A DNA stretch of 64,000 bases from Nicotiana tabacum (GCF_000715075.1 NC_134096.1:122580643-122644642); one strand, 5' to 3'; counted from the first letter of the stretch, positions 45,047 to 57,867 are shown. Notes: generated from the letters alone by a model not told the origin. Program-made: numbers and translations.

Positions 45047-48000
45047 CTACTTCTTGCTGATGTTTGCCTTCATCTGCTGCAACTGGAAAATTGTGACAGC
45101 ATCATGACCCTTCCACCTCAAGCCTCTAGCCTTAAAACCAAGCTCTATTCCAGTTGGAGCTGTACTCTTATAAGTTGAACTACCTGATAGAACTCTTTGG
45201 CTTGATGTTCCGGGCTGCAGTTTGCCAAATAATGAAGTACAATCAGTAAGTTATTCTAAGTCATATTATAGATGAAATATGTATGAATATATACATTTAG
45301 TATTTGAGTTCCACTTGAAGTTGTGTAGATGCCAAATCCAACATTTTTGGACCTTTTTTCTCCTCCTTTTTCAGCAACTTCTTTACCTGCACCCATTCCT
45401 CTCTTTTGGACAGTAGTTCATTTACCCTTTGGAGGAAGTTGTCTAGCTAATCCTCTTCTAGCAGGCTTGCACGAATCTGTAAAAATTAGTGGTGGTTGAC
45501 TTGAGCTTCTAGCTTCATTAACCCTTCTAACTCTTGTTGTATCATCACAAATAGAGTTTGAGGTTGCAGGTTGGCTTGAGCTTTTTGCTGCAGCAGGTGG
45601 GCTTGCTCCTTGTGATCTTTGGCTACCTTGTTGTGAAGGCATCCAATTTTCAGCATGTATATCATGAGCAACAAGTTTACACTATAATATTGATTCTTGA
45701 ACAAAGCGTGGTTTATAGGAGCATAGAAAACTTCAAGGATAGAAATCTTTTGTCATTCATTTACTTTGACAATGAAAAAGGTGCAAATGACATATACGTA
45801 ATACCAAAAAGGTGGCAAATTACATAAATAATTTCTAGTTTGAAACAACAAAAAGGTGGCACCATTCTGTAGCAATTGTTAACAAAAATGTGGCACCAAT
45901 TTACATTCATAAATAGTTAAAAAGATACAGAATATTTTACCCTACAATATCTTTTGTTATGTCCTTATTGATGACACTTGGAACGTGTCATTTTCACTCC
46001 ACACTTGGACAACTTTCCATATTTCTTTTTTGGTTCATCTTTGCCTTTTCTTCTATTCCTCCGAGGTCTACCAGACATGGATTTAGGTTTGGGAGGCTCA
46101 ATCTTTGAATTGTTGGTTTCAGGCCACATCTTCATATTTGTCATAGGCTGGATGAAATAATTGTATGCTTTTAAGAAGGTATCCCTCTTATACCAATGCT
46201 CCACTGCCTGTTCAAGTTCTTCGTTTATGTGATAGTATGCAAGAACATCATATTGGCATGGAATACCTCTCAACTGCCAAGCTCTACAAGTGCATACCTT
46301 ATCAGTCAGATTAACTACATGCTTATGCATTCCTTCTCCAATCTCAAATCCTACATCAGCATTCCAAAGGACAGTACATTTTCTAGCAAGCGCTTTGCTA
46401 TCCTCTAATAGAAGCCTAGCCATAGGTGATATATCGGATATCCAAGTATCAGCAAATTTCAACATATCCATCTGTCTAGTCATTATTTTCCTCCTAATCT
46501 CCTACAATATTGTTATAATTAATTTATGCCTAGAAGCAAAAATTCATGAATTAAAGGTCTTACACATATTATTTTCAACAACATCATACTTGGAATTCAC
46601 TTCAAAAAATGCTCTAGCCCGTGACTTTTCTAGATAATATAGAAAATCCCTACAAATATCCTTACCAAATTTGTCCATTTTGTGAAGCTCCTCCTTAAAC
46701 TTAACTTCATAACTAGCTTTAGAGCATCTCCAAAACTGTTTTCTCCCTTTCTCTCCTTTCCATTTTTATGTCAATTAGACTAGATGTGTCGGGCACACAT
46801 TCTAAATTTAGCATTGGATAAAATTTCCTTCAAAGCTACAGCAAAACTCTATACAATAATGAATTTAATTAACTGTTGTAATTTAAAAAATAAATACTAA
46901 ACAAGACAGAGAAATATTACCTTTTGCATATCTTTCATCACAGTCAATCTTTCTCCAGTTCCTAAGTGCAAATCATCTTTCAAGTAGTTGAATGAAAAAC
47001 TCCAGCTATGCTTTGTCTCTTGGTCCACAACTGCCCATGCTATAGGAAACATTTGTTGATTTTCATTCTTGCCAACAACAACTAGAAGCTCACATTTACA
47101 AGCACCATTTAAGAAACAACCATCAAAACCTATGATTCTCCTACATCCTTCTAACCAACCTTTCCTCAATGCATCAAAGCCACATAAAAGTAAACAAAGA
47201 GATTTTTTTCCGACTCAGTTTCACTGTCCATCCTTACCCAACATGAGCTACCAGGATTGGTTTGTTTTATCATATTAGCATAATCACATAACCTTGCAAA
47301 CTCCATATTCCAATCACTCATGGACTCTCTAAGAATATGCATTTTAGCCCTATAACAAATTGTCTTGCCAACATACAATCCTAGTTTATCCCTGCACAAC
47401 TATTGTATTTCCCATATCCTTATGTGAGGATGCTTAGTTATTTCATCTTTGAATTTCTTTGCAACATACTAAGAAGTACACAACTTATTCTTGTGTGAAG
47501 TATCACATTTGTGTATTGGGTAGTAGTTATTTACTTTAAAATTACCAGAATCTTTATAAATACAAGCATAGCATACCCATTTGCATTTCTTTGATTTACA
47601 CTTAGCCCTCACCCTATGTGGTTCATTTGGTCTCAATTTAATCTGCTCCTTGTACTCAATTGCATAATTTGCTAATTCTTTCCGAAACTCTATAGCATTC
47701 TCAAAAATCATCTCAAGTTTAAATATAACAAGTTCATAATTAGGATCATACCTGACCTGTGTACTCCTCCTTCTTGCTGATATATCAACACCAGGAATAA
47801 CTTCAGGATCTAATTCTTCTGTGCTATCTTCACTATCAACCTCTGAACTATCAATAAACTTCTCATCCCCACCTATATTACCTACATATCTGGAAATCTT
47901 ATTTTTTCTAATATCTTCAAATCCTCTATCAATACCTGCTTCTCCTAGTGGTATTTACTCTGTTGCAATTGGTTTTTTCCTCGGCTTACCCTGCCTCTTG

Positions 48001-48650
48001 CTTCTTTTTTCAGCTCTTAAAAATCTCAATTCATCATTAACCTCAAAATCATCTTCTTCAGGAAGAACATCTGCTTGTGAGTCACTACTGTCAACATCTG
48101 ATTGCACTCCATTTTCATCAACATTATGATCTTGTTCATCACCATTATGAGTTAGTTCAGCATCATTCAAATATGACTGAGCATCATTGAGATCTGAGAT
48201 ATTTTCTAACTCTTCGTCGGGTGGCTCAATAGGTTCTTCAATATTTATATTACTCTCAAGTGTTGCCCTAGCTTTAAATTGGTCATTATCACCCCCACCT
48301 ACTTCTGTCCCACATAAAAGACTAACTAAGTTTTTGAGTACTTCAGGCTGACTCACCACATGACACAAATAAACATCCAAAATATCACCATGTTGTAAAT
48401 CTTTCACATATTCAAATAATTGAAAATCAGATACGACTTAGATAAGTTCACTATTTTTTCCTTTTGACAAAAAAAACCCTTCGACAACTATATACCTAAG
48501 GTCTTCAACATAAGCGGACAACTCTACAAGACTGAAATGGTCTTTATCGATAGCAATAGAAAAGGCATTTAATTTCCCTTTGTATATTGGGACCGGTTCT
48601 TCGATAAATGTACCCCCATGGTGAAAATGAGTTAAAATATAATCATCCAT
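45047..48650 (-). pseudogene. MURA-like transposase of the MULE, decayed
   Basis: It once encoded the Mutator-type transposase. It starts at 48650 (MDDYILTHFHHGG), followed by an acidic part (48407-47955) and the MuDR zinc-binding-like region (VRAKCKSKKCKWVCYACIYKD, 47711-47469). The DDE core piece reads GFDGCFLNGACKCELLVVVG and AWAVVDQETKHSW (47169-46897). A SWIM finger reads CTCRAWQLRGIPCQY, whose final His is Tyr. An RPRRNRRKGKDEP stretch and a broken zinc knuckle (KCHQ, stop, GHN) follow. The Ser-rich tail ends KANISKK at 45047. Stops lie at 48438, 47955, 47469, about 47400 and 45965, with a shift near 47166. Introns are likely around 46500 and 46890. Confidence 0.9.
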
Positions 48651-49085
48651 AATATTTCCTTAGACAAAACGCCAAAGGACCAGCACAAATGAAACCCCTA
48701 AAAATACCCCAGCTTTAACAAAAACTTAAAAAAAGAAGCCCTAACTACAGCATTAGAAAATAAATAAAAGAGAGATTGGACCTTTAAGCGTTGAAAATAC
48801 CGTAAGAGATAGAGGATAGTAGATACCAACACCATTGACGGAAAATAGAAGAAGTTTGTTAAGTAACGGTGGTTTCTTTGATTCTATCGATGGAAAAGGA
48901 ACAGAGATAATTTTATTTAGGTCTTTTGTTTATTTGTGTATTTGATTGGAAATAAGACTATATAGATAAAGTGGATAATTAAATGATGTGGCACGAGTTT
49001 AATGGTTATTTGTTCCACGTAGACGGAGATTGCAGACAAGCGCTTGGTGAATTCATAAACCTGCATAAAACGTTTCTAATTGGTA

Positions 49086-49299
49086 CTCCCTCCGTTTCAA
49101 TTTATGTGAACTCATTTGACTGGGTACGGAGTTTAAGAAAAGAGAGAGGACTTTTGAACTTGTGGTGTAAAATGAGGCATATATATTTTGTGTGGCTATA
49201 AATTATCGCATAAAGGTAAATTGTTTTCAAATAAGGAAAGAGGTCATTCTCTTTGACACGGATTAAAAAGAAAATAGGTTCATATAAATTGAAACGGGG
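49086..49299. mobile_element. Stowaway-type MITE in the right inverted repeat of the MULE
   Basis: CTCCCTCCGTTTCAATTTATG at the left and, inverted, CCCCGTTTCAATTTATATG at the right, flanked by TA (49084-49085 and 49300-49301). A second copy lies at 62438-62655 in opposite orientation. Ends and TA duplication match Stowaway (Tc1/mariner-type). Confidence 0.93.
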
Positions 49300-49402
49300 T
49301 ATATTATATGCTTACGAAATGTGTTCCGATAGAAAGAGGTCTAGTTTAAGTGTTTAAAGGAAAAATGATATCAACTTTTAATTGTCTGGTATCTATTAGG
49401 CC

Positions 49403-49411
49403 TCTGTTTAT
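49403..49411. other. 9-bp target duplication of the MULE (right copy)
   Basis: TCTGTTTAT, identical to 38983-38991. Confidence 0.95.
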
Positions 49412-50061
49412 TTATTGCACTCAACAGACACAATTATCAAAATTCGTGGGTTAAAGACTTTTCTCCTTCCAGGTAAATAAACAATAAAATAAGGCAGTGA
49501 AAAGCAACATTTGAACTACTCCAACAATTCGTAGTGAACATGTCAAGTATTAGAGGGGGCGACTCCCAATGCATAAAAGGAATATATCCTATGCTGGAAC
49601 GTCTGCTGCAGCCTGAACTACGTACACGAATATATAACATACAAAAGAAATCTTAGTGCGGGTATTTCAAACAAAGGAGCTATATCTATTGACTATTGTT
49701 ATTTTGAAGAATGTAATACATGCCTTAAAAAAAAAAAGGTCGCTTCGTTTTTTTAACCTTTCGAGAAGAGGGGAGGGGATTGGGTTGTATCATGTATGAG
49801 TAAGGGTCAGGGGGTTGATCTCTGTATTATAGTCACTGGTCATATATCAAATTAATAGTTTAAATTTTATCCGAGTAGGTTACTTGTTAGCAGTGACATA
49901 CCTTACGATGTGCTTGGAATCTCTTAGTCAAATGAGTATTTTACAAAGAGTCGATGATGAATTTGATTAATAACTAGTCGTTTCTCCTGGCTCCGGATTA
50001 GTCAACTTGTGTCTGTCACTTACGCTATAGACAATAATTGTGGTTGTTAATAATTGTGGTT
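49412..50061. other. Intergenic DNA, no gene seen
   Basis: No coding motif or element end was recognised. A 16-base direct repeat (TAATTGTGGTTGTTAA) lies at about 50034-50066, next to the start of the inverted-repeat element. Confidence 0.5.
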
Positions 50062-50122
50062 GTTAACTATAGAGTTCATTATTCAAAATGTCACTCAACT
50101 ATTCGAAATTACCTAATAAAGT
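50062..50122. mobile_element. Inverted-repeat DNA element, left end (continues at 61505)
   Basis: GTTAAC...GAGTTCATTATTC, then TCACTCAACTATTCGAAATTA, is repeated in inverted form at 62213-62282. The element is split by the Retand retrotransposon. See the right part for details. Confidence 0.7.
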
Positions 50123-50796
50123 TGTATATGGTTAAAATCTGGCCCACCCGATTTTACTATTTGACTGAGACCGGGAGATTGCATCGAAGGACGGTCTCGT
50201 AACGGAACAAACTGAATCACGAGGATTAGGTACCGAGTTCAGAACCGAGGTACCTGTCGAGATCGAGGCTAGTAGTGATCGAAGCCAAATGAGACGGACA
50301 TCGAGCAAGATCGAAGATAGCATAATAATAGAAAGGCGAAATATTTGTGATTGGTCGAGGATCACAGCATAAACCTCGGTGACTGGTCGAGGATCATGGC
50401 GTAAATCTCGGAAAGGATCAAATCAGAAGTAGTTAATTAGCTAATCATGGGATTTTCTTCTGTAATTAGAATCATACCCTAAGTGGAATTCCTCTACTAT
50501 ATAAAGGGGGTTTCTAATCATTTGTAGGACATGGTTGACAGATATAAAAAGCAATATAATTCTCTTTCTCGTTTATACTATTGTTCATCAGCTTGTTATA
50601 CTTTAATTATTCTGGCATCAACCTGTTCGAGGGTATCCAAACTCGAGGGCTGAGTTTCATTCTAACACCGGTTTGCTTTACTTTATTGTTAATTTCTATT
50701 ACCCATCCTCATATTTATCAATTGGTATTATGTGAAATCACGTGTCCTTAGAACTATATTTTAAGTTTAATTGTTATCCAATTTTAAGGGTAAACA
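50123..50796 (+). repeat. 5' LTR of the Retand-type element (674 bp)
   Basis: Starts TGTATATGGTTAAAATC, ends AAGGGTAAACA. Matches 60821-61499 along its length. Contains TATATAAAGG at 50498. Confidence 0.95.
50498..50507 (+). promoter_or_regulatory. TATA box in the Retand 5' LTR
   Basis: TATATAAAGG; the same sequence lies in the 3' LTR at about 61196 (TATATAAAAGG). Confidence 0.6.
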
Positions 50797-50799
50797 GTT

Positions 50800-50817
50800 T
50801 GGCGCCCACCGTGGGGC
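50800..50817 (+). other. Primer binding site of the Retand-type element
   Basis: TGGCGCCCACCGTGGGGC, three bases after the LTR end. This PBS is typical of Tat-lineage elements, as recalled from the family. Confidence 0.85.
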
Positions 50818-50907
50818 TAAGGATAATAGTGGTTGCTTAATACTGATTCTGATAACACACACTACTTTACACTTGTTCTCGTAAGAATCTTTGTTTTCAG
50901 GATAAAC

Positions 50908-52570
50908 ATGTCAAACTCACAAGCAGCGCCTGTACATGGTGACAACAGCCTCGAATTTTACGGGGAGAATGCCAATATAGCCGCCCCAGGGATCGAGGTG
51001 CCTCAGGATGACCTCGAGGGAGCACCAATTATAAATTCCGTCGATGTCAGTTCGCACGTCGCCTTAAATGCAAATTTGGGCGTTGATCTTGAAGGTAGCG
51101 TATGCAGGGAAGTTCGACCAGATGGTCGAGATACGCAGGGCAGAGAAGATGGTGGAGTTATCCTCCAATTGATATTCGAAATGTTACAGGACCAACAAGC
51201 CGCTATAGCACAACTACAAAATCAACACCGAACACTGAGTTGGATCGAACCAGAAGTCGTCCACAGGATCGATCCTGAGCCGGAAAGGTTGAACGCCAAC
51301 GAATCGGGGACTGACCCCGCCATTATGAAAATGCTCGAAGATCTCACTAAACGGATTGAGTCGGGAGAAAAGAAAATCGAGGAAAATGACAAGAAAGTAG
51401 AGACATACAACTCCCGAGTTGACCAAATACCGGGGGCTCCGCCGATTCTAAAGGGTATGGATTCAAAGAAATTTTTACAAAAGCCTTTCCCTCCAAATGT
51501 GGCTCCGAAACCCATTCCGAAGAAATTTCGAATGCCAGAAATTCCTAAGTACAATGGGACCACCGACCCTAATGAGCATGTCACTTCTTATACATGCACA
51601 ATAAAAGGGAATGACTTGGAAAACGATGAGATTGAATCTGTTCTACTGAAGAAATTTGGAGAAACCTTGTCGAAAGGAGCATGATATGGTACCATAATTT
51701 GCCGCCTAATTTCATCGATTCCTTCGCCATGCTTGCAGACTCCTTCTTAAAGGCACATGCCGGAGTAATAAAGGTTACGACTAGGAAATCGGACCTCTTC
51801 AAGGTGAAACAAAAAGACAACGAAATGTTGAGGGAATTCGTATCTCGGTTCCAGATGGAACGCATGGAACTACCACTGGTCACAAACGATTGGGCTGTTC
51901 AAGCCTTTACTCAAGGTTTGAACGAACGCAGTTCGGTAGCATCACGACAGCTAAAGAAGAATTTAATTGAATATCCAGCGGTAACCTGGGCCGATGAACA
52001 TAATCAGTACTAATCAAAGATCAGGGTCGAGGATGATCAGTTGGGGACCCCTTCCGGTTCCGCTTATCCAAATAGGCTGGTCGGCAGAACTCAAAGGGAT
52101 ATCGACAGAGAAACCCGGTCGAGCAAAGATCGGTATCAACCATTCAACGAAGATCGTAGAAACAACAACCCATGACGCAATCCCATCCGAAATGATCGAA
52201 GGAACGATCGAAGATAGAGCTCTTGAGGGCTCATGAGCAAAAGTGGCTTCGATAATCACGCCAATTCCACAGAAGCACCACGATTATCAGAATACAACTT
52301 CGGCATCGACGCATCAGGTATTGTGTGAGCCATTGGGAGAATCAAAGATACTAGATGGCCCAGACCCCTACAAACCGATCCATCCCAAAGGAACCCCAAT
52401 CAAATATGAAAATACCATGGTACACATGGTCATAAAACTAAAGACTGCAGACAACTAAGGAAGGAGGTGGCCCGTCTATTCAATGAGGGTCACCTTCGAG
52501 AATTCTTGAGCGACCGAGCTAAAAACCATTTCAGAGACAGGGATGCAAACAGGAAAAACGAGCAGGAAAA
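50908..52570 (+). pseudogene. Retand gag, frameshifted
   Basis: The frame starts at ATG 50908 (MSNSQAAPVHGDNS). A coiled-coil-prone part (LQDQQAAIAQLQNQ; LEDLTKRIESGEKKIEENDK) leads to the capsid: KKFRMPEIPKYNGTTDPNEHV, then after a shift near 51680 MIWYHNLPPNFIDSFAMLAD, FKVKQKDNEMLREFVSRFQM, AVQAFTQGLN. From 52014 on the reading is broken; fragments such as LREFLSDRAK-like sequence near 52495 suggest the end of gag. No zinc knuckle was recognised. Confidence 0.88.
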
Positions 52571-52579
52571 CCACAACAC

Positions 52580-53116
52580 GTGATTTACATGATCGTTGGT
52601 GGGGTCGATATTCCAAAAAGGCCCATGTTCAAACACACTAAAGTATCAATTACCAGGGAAAAACGAACTCGGGACTATATGCCAGAAGGCACTTTATCAT
52701 TCAATGATGAGGAATCAGAAGGGATCTCACAACCCCGCAATGATGCTTTGGTAATCTCTATCCTTATGAATAAAATTCAAGTTAAACGTATTTTAATTGA
52801 TCTAGAAAGTTCGGCCAATATTAGTCGATCGAGGGTCGTGGAGCAACTCGGCCTACAAGATCAGATCGTACCCACAGCTCGGGTTCTCAATGGCTTCAAC
52901 ATGGCGAGTGAAACAACTAAAGGTGAAATCATCCTACCAATAAATGTAGCCGGAACCATTCAAAAAACAAAGTTCCATGTGATCGAGGGCGATATGAGAT
53001 ACAACGTACTGCTCGGAAGACCCTGGATTCACAACATGAGGGTGGTCCCCTCAACCTTCCACCAAATACTGAAGTTCCCGGCACCGGATGGAGTAAAAAT
53101 GGTGCATGGGGAATAG
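52580..53116 (+). pseudogene. Retand protease
   Basis: GGVDIPKRPMFKHTKVSITRE leads to ISILMNKIQVKRILIDLESSANI. The active site should read D-x-G-S; the Gly has become Glu (DLESS), so this copy cannot work. VLLGRPWIHNMRVVPSTFHQ follows, a sequence usual after Tat proteases. The frame ends in TAG at 53114; linker sequence with shifts runs on to the RT. Confidence 0.85.
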
Positions 53117-53499
53117 CATGCTCCCAAAGAAATGTTCGCGGTCGACGAAGTACTACTGGAATCGGCACTTTCGTCAACAGAGGGATCGGAGTCCAAAGGA
53201 AAACAGGAAGCTAAATAGCAACCACAACCACCAGTTTCGACTTAGTCGAGGAAGCAGGGAACGGACGAGGACGATGACTACTTGATCCCTCGATCCTTCA
53301 TAATCCCCGAGGATTCTGACGCCACCAAATTGACAATCGAGGAGCTGGAGCAAGTCATATTGATCAAGTATCTACTCGATCGAAAGGTATACCTGGGTAC
53401 GGGGTTTACCCCCAAGCTCAGGAAAAACTCGTTAAATTTCTTATCAATAATATGGATTGTTTTGCTTGGTCCCACCTATATATAACAGGGATCCCGTCG

Positions 53500-54220
53500 G
53501 AAATCGCTACACATCGACTGAGCTTGGACCCGAAGTTCCGCCCGGTAAAATAAAAGAGAAGGCCCTAGTCCGAGGTAAAACATGCATTCATCAAGGACGA
53601 GATAACCAAACTTCTCAAAATAGGATCCATTCGGGAGGTAGAATATCCCGAATGGTTAGAAAACGTAGTCGTAGTCCCTAAAAAGGGAAATAAACTTAGA
53701 ATATGCGTAGACTATAAAGATTTAAACAAAGCATGTCCTAAAGACTCTTTTCCTCTGCCGAATATCGATCGCATGATCGATGCCACGGCCGACCACGAGA
53801 TCCTTAGTTTTCTCGATGCCTACTCCGGGTACAATCAAATACAAATGAACCTGGAAGATCAGGAAAAGACTTCATTCATCACTAATTACGGCACCTATTG
53901 TTATAATGTAGTGCCGTTTGGACTAAAAACTGCTGGTGCCACTTATCAATACTTAGTAAATCGAATGTTCGAAGAACAAATAGGTAAGTCAATGGAGGTT
54001 TATATTGACGATATGCTAGTTAAGTCCCTGCGAGCAGAGGACCATTTGACACATTTGCATGAGACCTTCGATATACTAAGGAAATAAAATATGAAACTCA
54101 ACCCAGAGAAATGTGCATTCGGGGTCGGCTCAGGCAAGTTCCTCGGCTTTATGGTATAGAATCGGGGTATCGAGATCAACCCCGATAAAATCAAGGAAAT
54201 CTAAGACATCACAGTCGTGG
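53500..54220 (+). pseudogene. Retand reverse transcriptase
   Basis: RT pieces: HRLSLDPKFRPV-like start, then VVVPKKGNKLRICVDYKDLN, ACPKDSFPLPNIDRMIDATA, FLDAYSGYNQIQMNLEDQEK. The active site VYIDDMLVKS is intact. It is broken by a frame change near 53520 and stops at 54085, 54157 and 54202, the last inside the thumb region. Minor repair would be needed for function. Confidence 0.9.
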
Positions 54221-54840
54221 ATAATGTTAAGGTTGTATAAAGATTAATAGGCGCATAGCCACCCTAGGCCGATTCATCTCGAGGTCTTCAGATAGAAGTC
54301 ACAGGTTCTTCTCACTGCTCAAAAACAAGAACAATTTTGCATGGACCCCGGAATGCCAACAAGCATTGTAAGAATTAAAGCGGTACCTCTCGAGCCCGCC
54401 ACTGCTTCATACTCCGAAAGCGGACGAGCAACTCTACTTGTACTTAGAAGTCTCGAAAATCGCGGTAAGTGGGGTCCTAGTTCGAGAAGAGCAAGGTACA
54501 CAATTTTCTGTTTACTATGTTAGTCGAACTTTAGGTGAGGTCGAGACCTAGTACCCACACTTAGAAAAATTAGTGTTTGCCCTAATAAGCGCCTCTAGGA
54601 AATTAAAACCATATTTTCAGTGTCACCCGATCTGCGTGGTGACAACTTATCCCTTTCACAATATTTTGCATAAGTCCGAACTTTCGGGCCGATTGGCCAG
54701 ATGGGTCGTCGAGATCAGTGGGTACGATATCGAGTATCGACCCCGAACGGCCATCAAGTCTCAAATCTTAGCGGACTTTGTAGCCGACTTTACGCTAGCC
54801 CTCGTACCCGAGGTCGAAAAGGTACTATTAATAAAGTTGG
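54221..54840 (+). pseudogene. Retand first RNase H domain (degenerate)
   Basis: Sequence from 54573 reads ALISASRKLKPYFQCHPICV, VVTTYPFHNILHKSELSGRL, ARWVVEISGYDIEYRPRTAI and SQILADFVADF. These are connection/RNase H motifs of Tat pol. The upstream portion is broken by shifts and stops. In this lineage the first RNase H is usually the degenerate one. Confidence 0.8.
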
Positions 54841-54845
54841 GTACA

Positions 54846-55635
54846 TCATCGGGTGTGGACCCTCTTCACAGACGGTGCTTCGAATGTGAAGGGGTCTGGG
54901 TTATGCATCGTTTTGAAGCCACCCACGGGTAATACAATTATACAAGCTATCAAAACTGCCAAGTTAACTAACAATGAGGCCGAGTATGAGGCCATGATTG
55001 CAGGTCTTGAGCTAGCTAAAGGTTTGGGAGCAGAAGTCATCGAGGCCAAATGTGACTCCTTGCTTGTGGTAAACCAAGTTAACAGAACCTTCGAGGTTTG
55101 AGAAGATCAAATGCCGAGATACTTGGACAAACTACATGTGACTTTACATCGGTTTAAAGAATGGACCCTACAGCATGTGCCTCGAGAACAAAACAGCGAG
55201 GCCGATGCCCTCGCAAATTTAGGGTCATCAGTTGAAGATGACGAGATTAGCTCGGGGATTGTCGTACAACTTTCAAGGTCAGTAATCAAAGAAGGCCACG
55301 CCAAAATCAAGCCCACAAGTCTGACCTGGGATTGGAGGAACAAATATATCGAATACCTAAAGAATGGGAAGCTTCCATCGGATCCTAGGGAATCGAGGAC
55401 TCTACGTACGAAGGCCGCACGATTCACATTGGCCGAAGACGGAACACTATATAGAAGGATGTTCGATGGTCCATTGGCAATATGTTTGGGACCAGGAGAT
55501 ACCGACTACGTCCTACGAGAAGTCCATGAGGGCACCTGTAGAAATCATTTCGGTGCCGAATCATTGGTTCACAAAGTCATCAGAGCAGGATACTATTGGG
55601 CCGATATGGAAAAGGATACAAAAGAGTTTGTTTGA
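54846..55635 (+). pseudogene. Retand second (archaeal/plant-type) RNase H and integrase zinc domain start
   Basis: FTDGASNVKGSG, NNEAEYEAMIAGLELAKGLG, KCDSLLVVNQVN and NSEADALANLG contain all four acidic residues of RNase H (D, E, D, D). One stop falls at 55099-55101, inside the domain. The second part shows RFTLAEDGTLYRR and the zinc-domain motif VLREVHEGTCRNHFGAESLV and RAGYYWADMEKD. TGA at 55633 precedes KCDKCQRYAP. Confidence 0.88.
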
Positions 55636-56577
55636 AAGTGCGACAAATGTCAAAGGTATGCGCCGATGATTCACCAACCCGGAGAGCAACTCCACTCAGT
55701 TTTATCCCCATGGACATTCATGAAATGGGGAATGGATATCGTCGGCCCTCTACCATCGGCCCCAGGTAAAGCTAAATTTATTTTGTTTATGACTGACTAT
55801 TTCTCTAAGTGGGTTGAAGCATGGGCTTTCGAGAAAATTAGAGAGAAAGAAGTCATAGATTTCATCTGGGACCACATTATATGTCGATTTGGGATGCCTG
55901 CCGAGATCGTATGCAATAATGGAAAGCAATTCGTCGGCATCAAAGTGATAAAGTTTCTTGAAGATCACAAAATAAAGAGGATTCTGTCGACGCCATATCA
56001 TCCTAGTGGGAACGGACAGGCCGAATCGACAAAACAAGATCATCATTCAAAATCTAAAGAAAAGATTGAACGACACTAATGAGAAATGGAGAGAAATATT
56101 GCCCGAAGTCCTTTGGGCGTATCGAACAATGTCAAAATCCAGTACGGAGGCAACACCGTTCTCTTTAGTATGTGGCGCCGAAGCTCTGATCCCGGTTGAA
56201 GTCGGGGAACCTAGTGTCAGGTTTTGATATGCAACGAAAGAGTCAAATTATGAGGCTATGAATATAAACCTCGAATTTCTAGATGAAAAATGGGAAGCCG
56301 CCTTCGTTCGGATGGCCGCACAAAAACAGCAGTTCGAAAGGTACTACAATCGAAGAGCCAATCTTCGACACTTTAAAATCGGGGACTTGGTTCTGAGGAA
56401 GGTCACCCTCAATACTCGAGACCCAAACAAAGGAAAACTTGGCCCAAACTGGGAGGGACCGTATCAGGTCCTTGATATCATCGGAAAGGGATCCTACAAA
56501 CTTGGCACGATGAACGGCAAATAATTACCAAACAATTGGAATATATCACTCCTCAAACGATATTACTGCTAAGGTAC
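55636..56577 (+). pseudogene. Retand integrase
   Basis: KCDKCQRYAPMIHQPGEQLH is followed by the core: WGMDIVGPLP (Asp), FMTDYFSKWVEAW, then MPAEIVCNNGKQF, where the second catalytic Asp is Asn, and YHPSGNGQAESTK (Glu). A shift near 56030 leads to KWREILPEVLWAYRTMSKSS and ATPFSLVCGAEALIPVEVGE. The C-terminal part reads KIGDLVLRKV, GKLGPNWEGPYQVLDI and ends near 56577. The Asn change alone should abolish integration. Confidence 0.9.
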
Positions 56578-57867
56578 GACCTTCTCCATTTTCATTTATA
56601 TTTTATACTAACCATTTGCAGGTGTTTAATCGAAGACATCGAAGGATTCTTCAAACACAAAGTCCTTAGGTCTGAAAGCACGCGTTGCACTATTTTTTCC
56701 TTAGATCGATTTTTGTCCCAAATGGATTTTTTCGACAAGGTTTTTAACGAGGCAACCATTGTTCGTGCTAACTTAGAGAAATTCAACAGTATCCGAGGCC
56801 CCTTTACAATCAACCTCGAATACTGGGGGCATCACCCTCAGATAGTTATAAAGAAAATACTTCGTGTCGACAGGGTTTCGATAGGTAAATTTTGTAAGGG
56901 TCAAACGGTCAAACGAACCATGCCCATGTAGATTACTCGAGCCCTAATGGCAAACATGTACGCATGCTAATCTATTGAAAAAGGTATTTTTCCTTGCCAG
57001 ATATTTCATGCCTTAGAGAAATTTTTACTTTACAATGCCGTGTTTGTGATCTATTGTGGAAATTGGCTTAAGGTCCGGTCACAACTAAAGTTTGAACAAT
57101 TGACCACGCACTCGGGACTGCCATCCAAAAAATCGACATGATCGAATTACTAAAACCTCGAGATCGTAAGACTTTAAAAAGGAAACCCTCAATTTTATAG
57201 GCCACGGCCACCCCACTCGGGGACTGATACTTCGAACAAGTTCGGAGTATAACAGGGGAAAAAGCCCAAAAGGCGAATTCCAAGTTAAAGGCTACGACCA
57301 AATTAACATGGTTCGGAGACGTATGATTTTCGTTATAAAATAAGCCTTCGAATATTTCCATAAATCAGTTAAAAAGGCTACCTTTGGCTGAATTACTAAG
57401 GGTCTCAATAATATCGACCCTCGAAAACCCTAATGGGTACAAAGTCGCTCGAACTCTCGAACAAATTCTTTATTTCATGCTAAGGCACAACAGATTTTAT
57501 ATGACTAAGCAATAAACTTTTCAAGCCGAAAAGGGAGAAAGCCATTCTTTTTACTATGGCCGTATCGGCCTAATTCAAGAGCCTAAAGGGCCATTTTATT
57601 TTTGAGTTCGAGAAATCACCCTCACTCAATTAAAACCAAAGGGCCACCCTACTCAGAGTTCGAGCAAGTACTCACTCAATTATAAAAACTACACTAGTCC
57701 GGCTTCGATCAAATTGCCTAAGCCTCGAACTTATGAACAAAATTTTCATAAGGTATAAATGAAACAAAATTTTTACAAGGCAGAAAATGAAATAAAGACA
57801 ACTTGGAAAGAGATCTTTATATATATGAGAATATTTACAAGGTCCGATCAGGATCCTACACAAAAGA
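56578..57867. other. Spacer between integrase and the antisense gene
   Basis: About 1.3 kb with no supported coding region. It includes the sequence between the two convergent genes of the element, where both transcripts should end. The open frames are short and carry no motifs. Confidence 0.55.

Larger units (their letters stand above)
38992..49402 (-). mobile_element. Mutator-like element (MULE) with transposase and GRF gene, hosting two nested transposons
   Basis: Begins GGCCTAATA and ends TATTAGGCC. The terminal inverted repeats are about 130 bases (38992-39120 and 49060-49402, the latter split by a MITE). They share CTTAAACTAG(G/A)(T/C)CTCTTTC, ACATTTCGTA(G/A)GCATATAATA and GTTTTATGCAGGT. 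A perfect 9-bp target duplication flanks it. Inside are a GRF zinc-finger gene (plus) and a MURA transposase (minus) facing each other, with a CACTA element between them. Without the insertions it would be about 5.3 kb. The transposase is dead, so this copy could move only if helped. Confidence 0.95.

Noticed and set aside
51214..51584. Minus-strand frames opposite Retand gag
   Set aside because: Antisense shadows; the plus strand has clear gag motifs.
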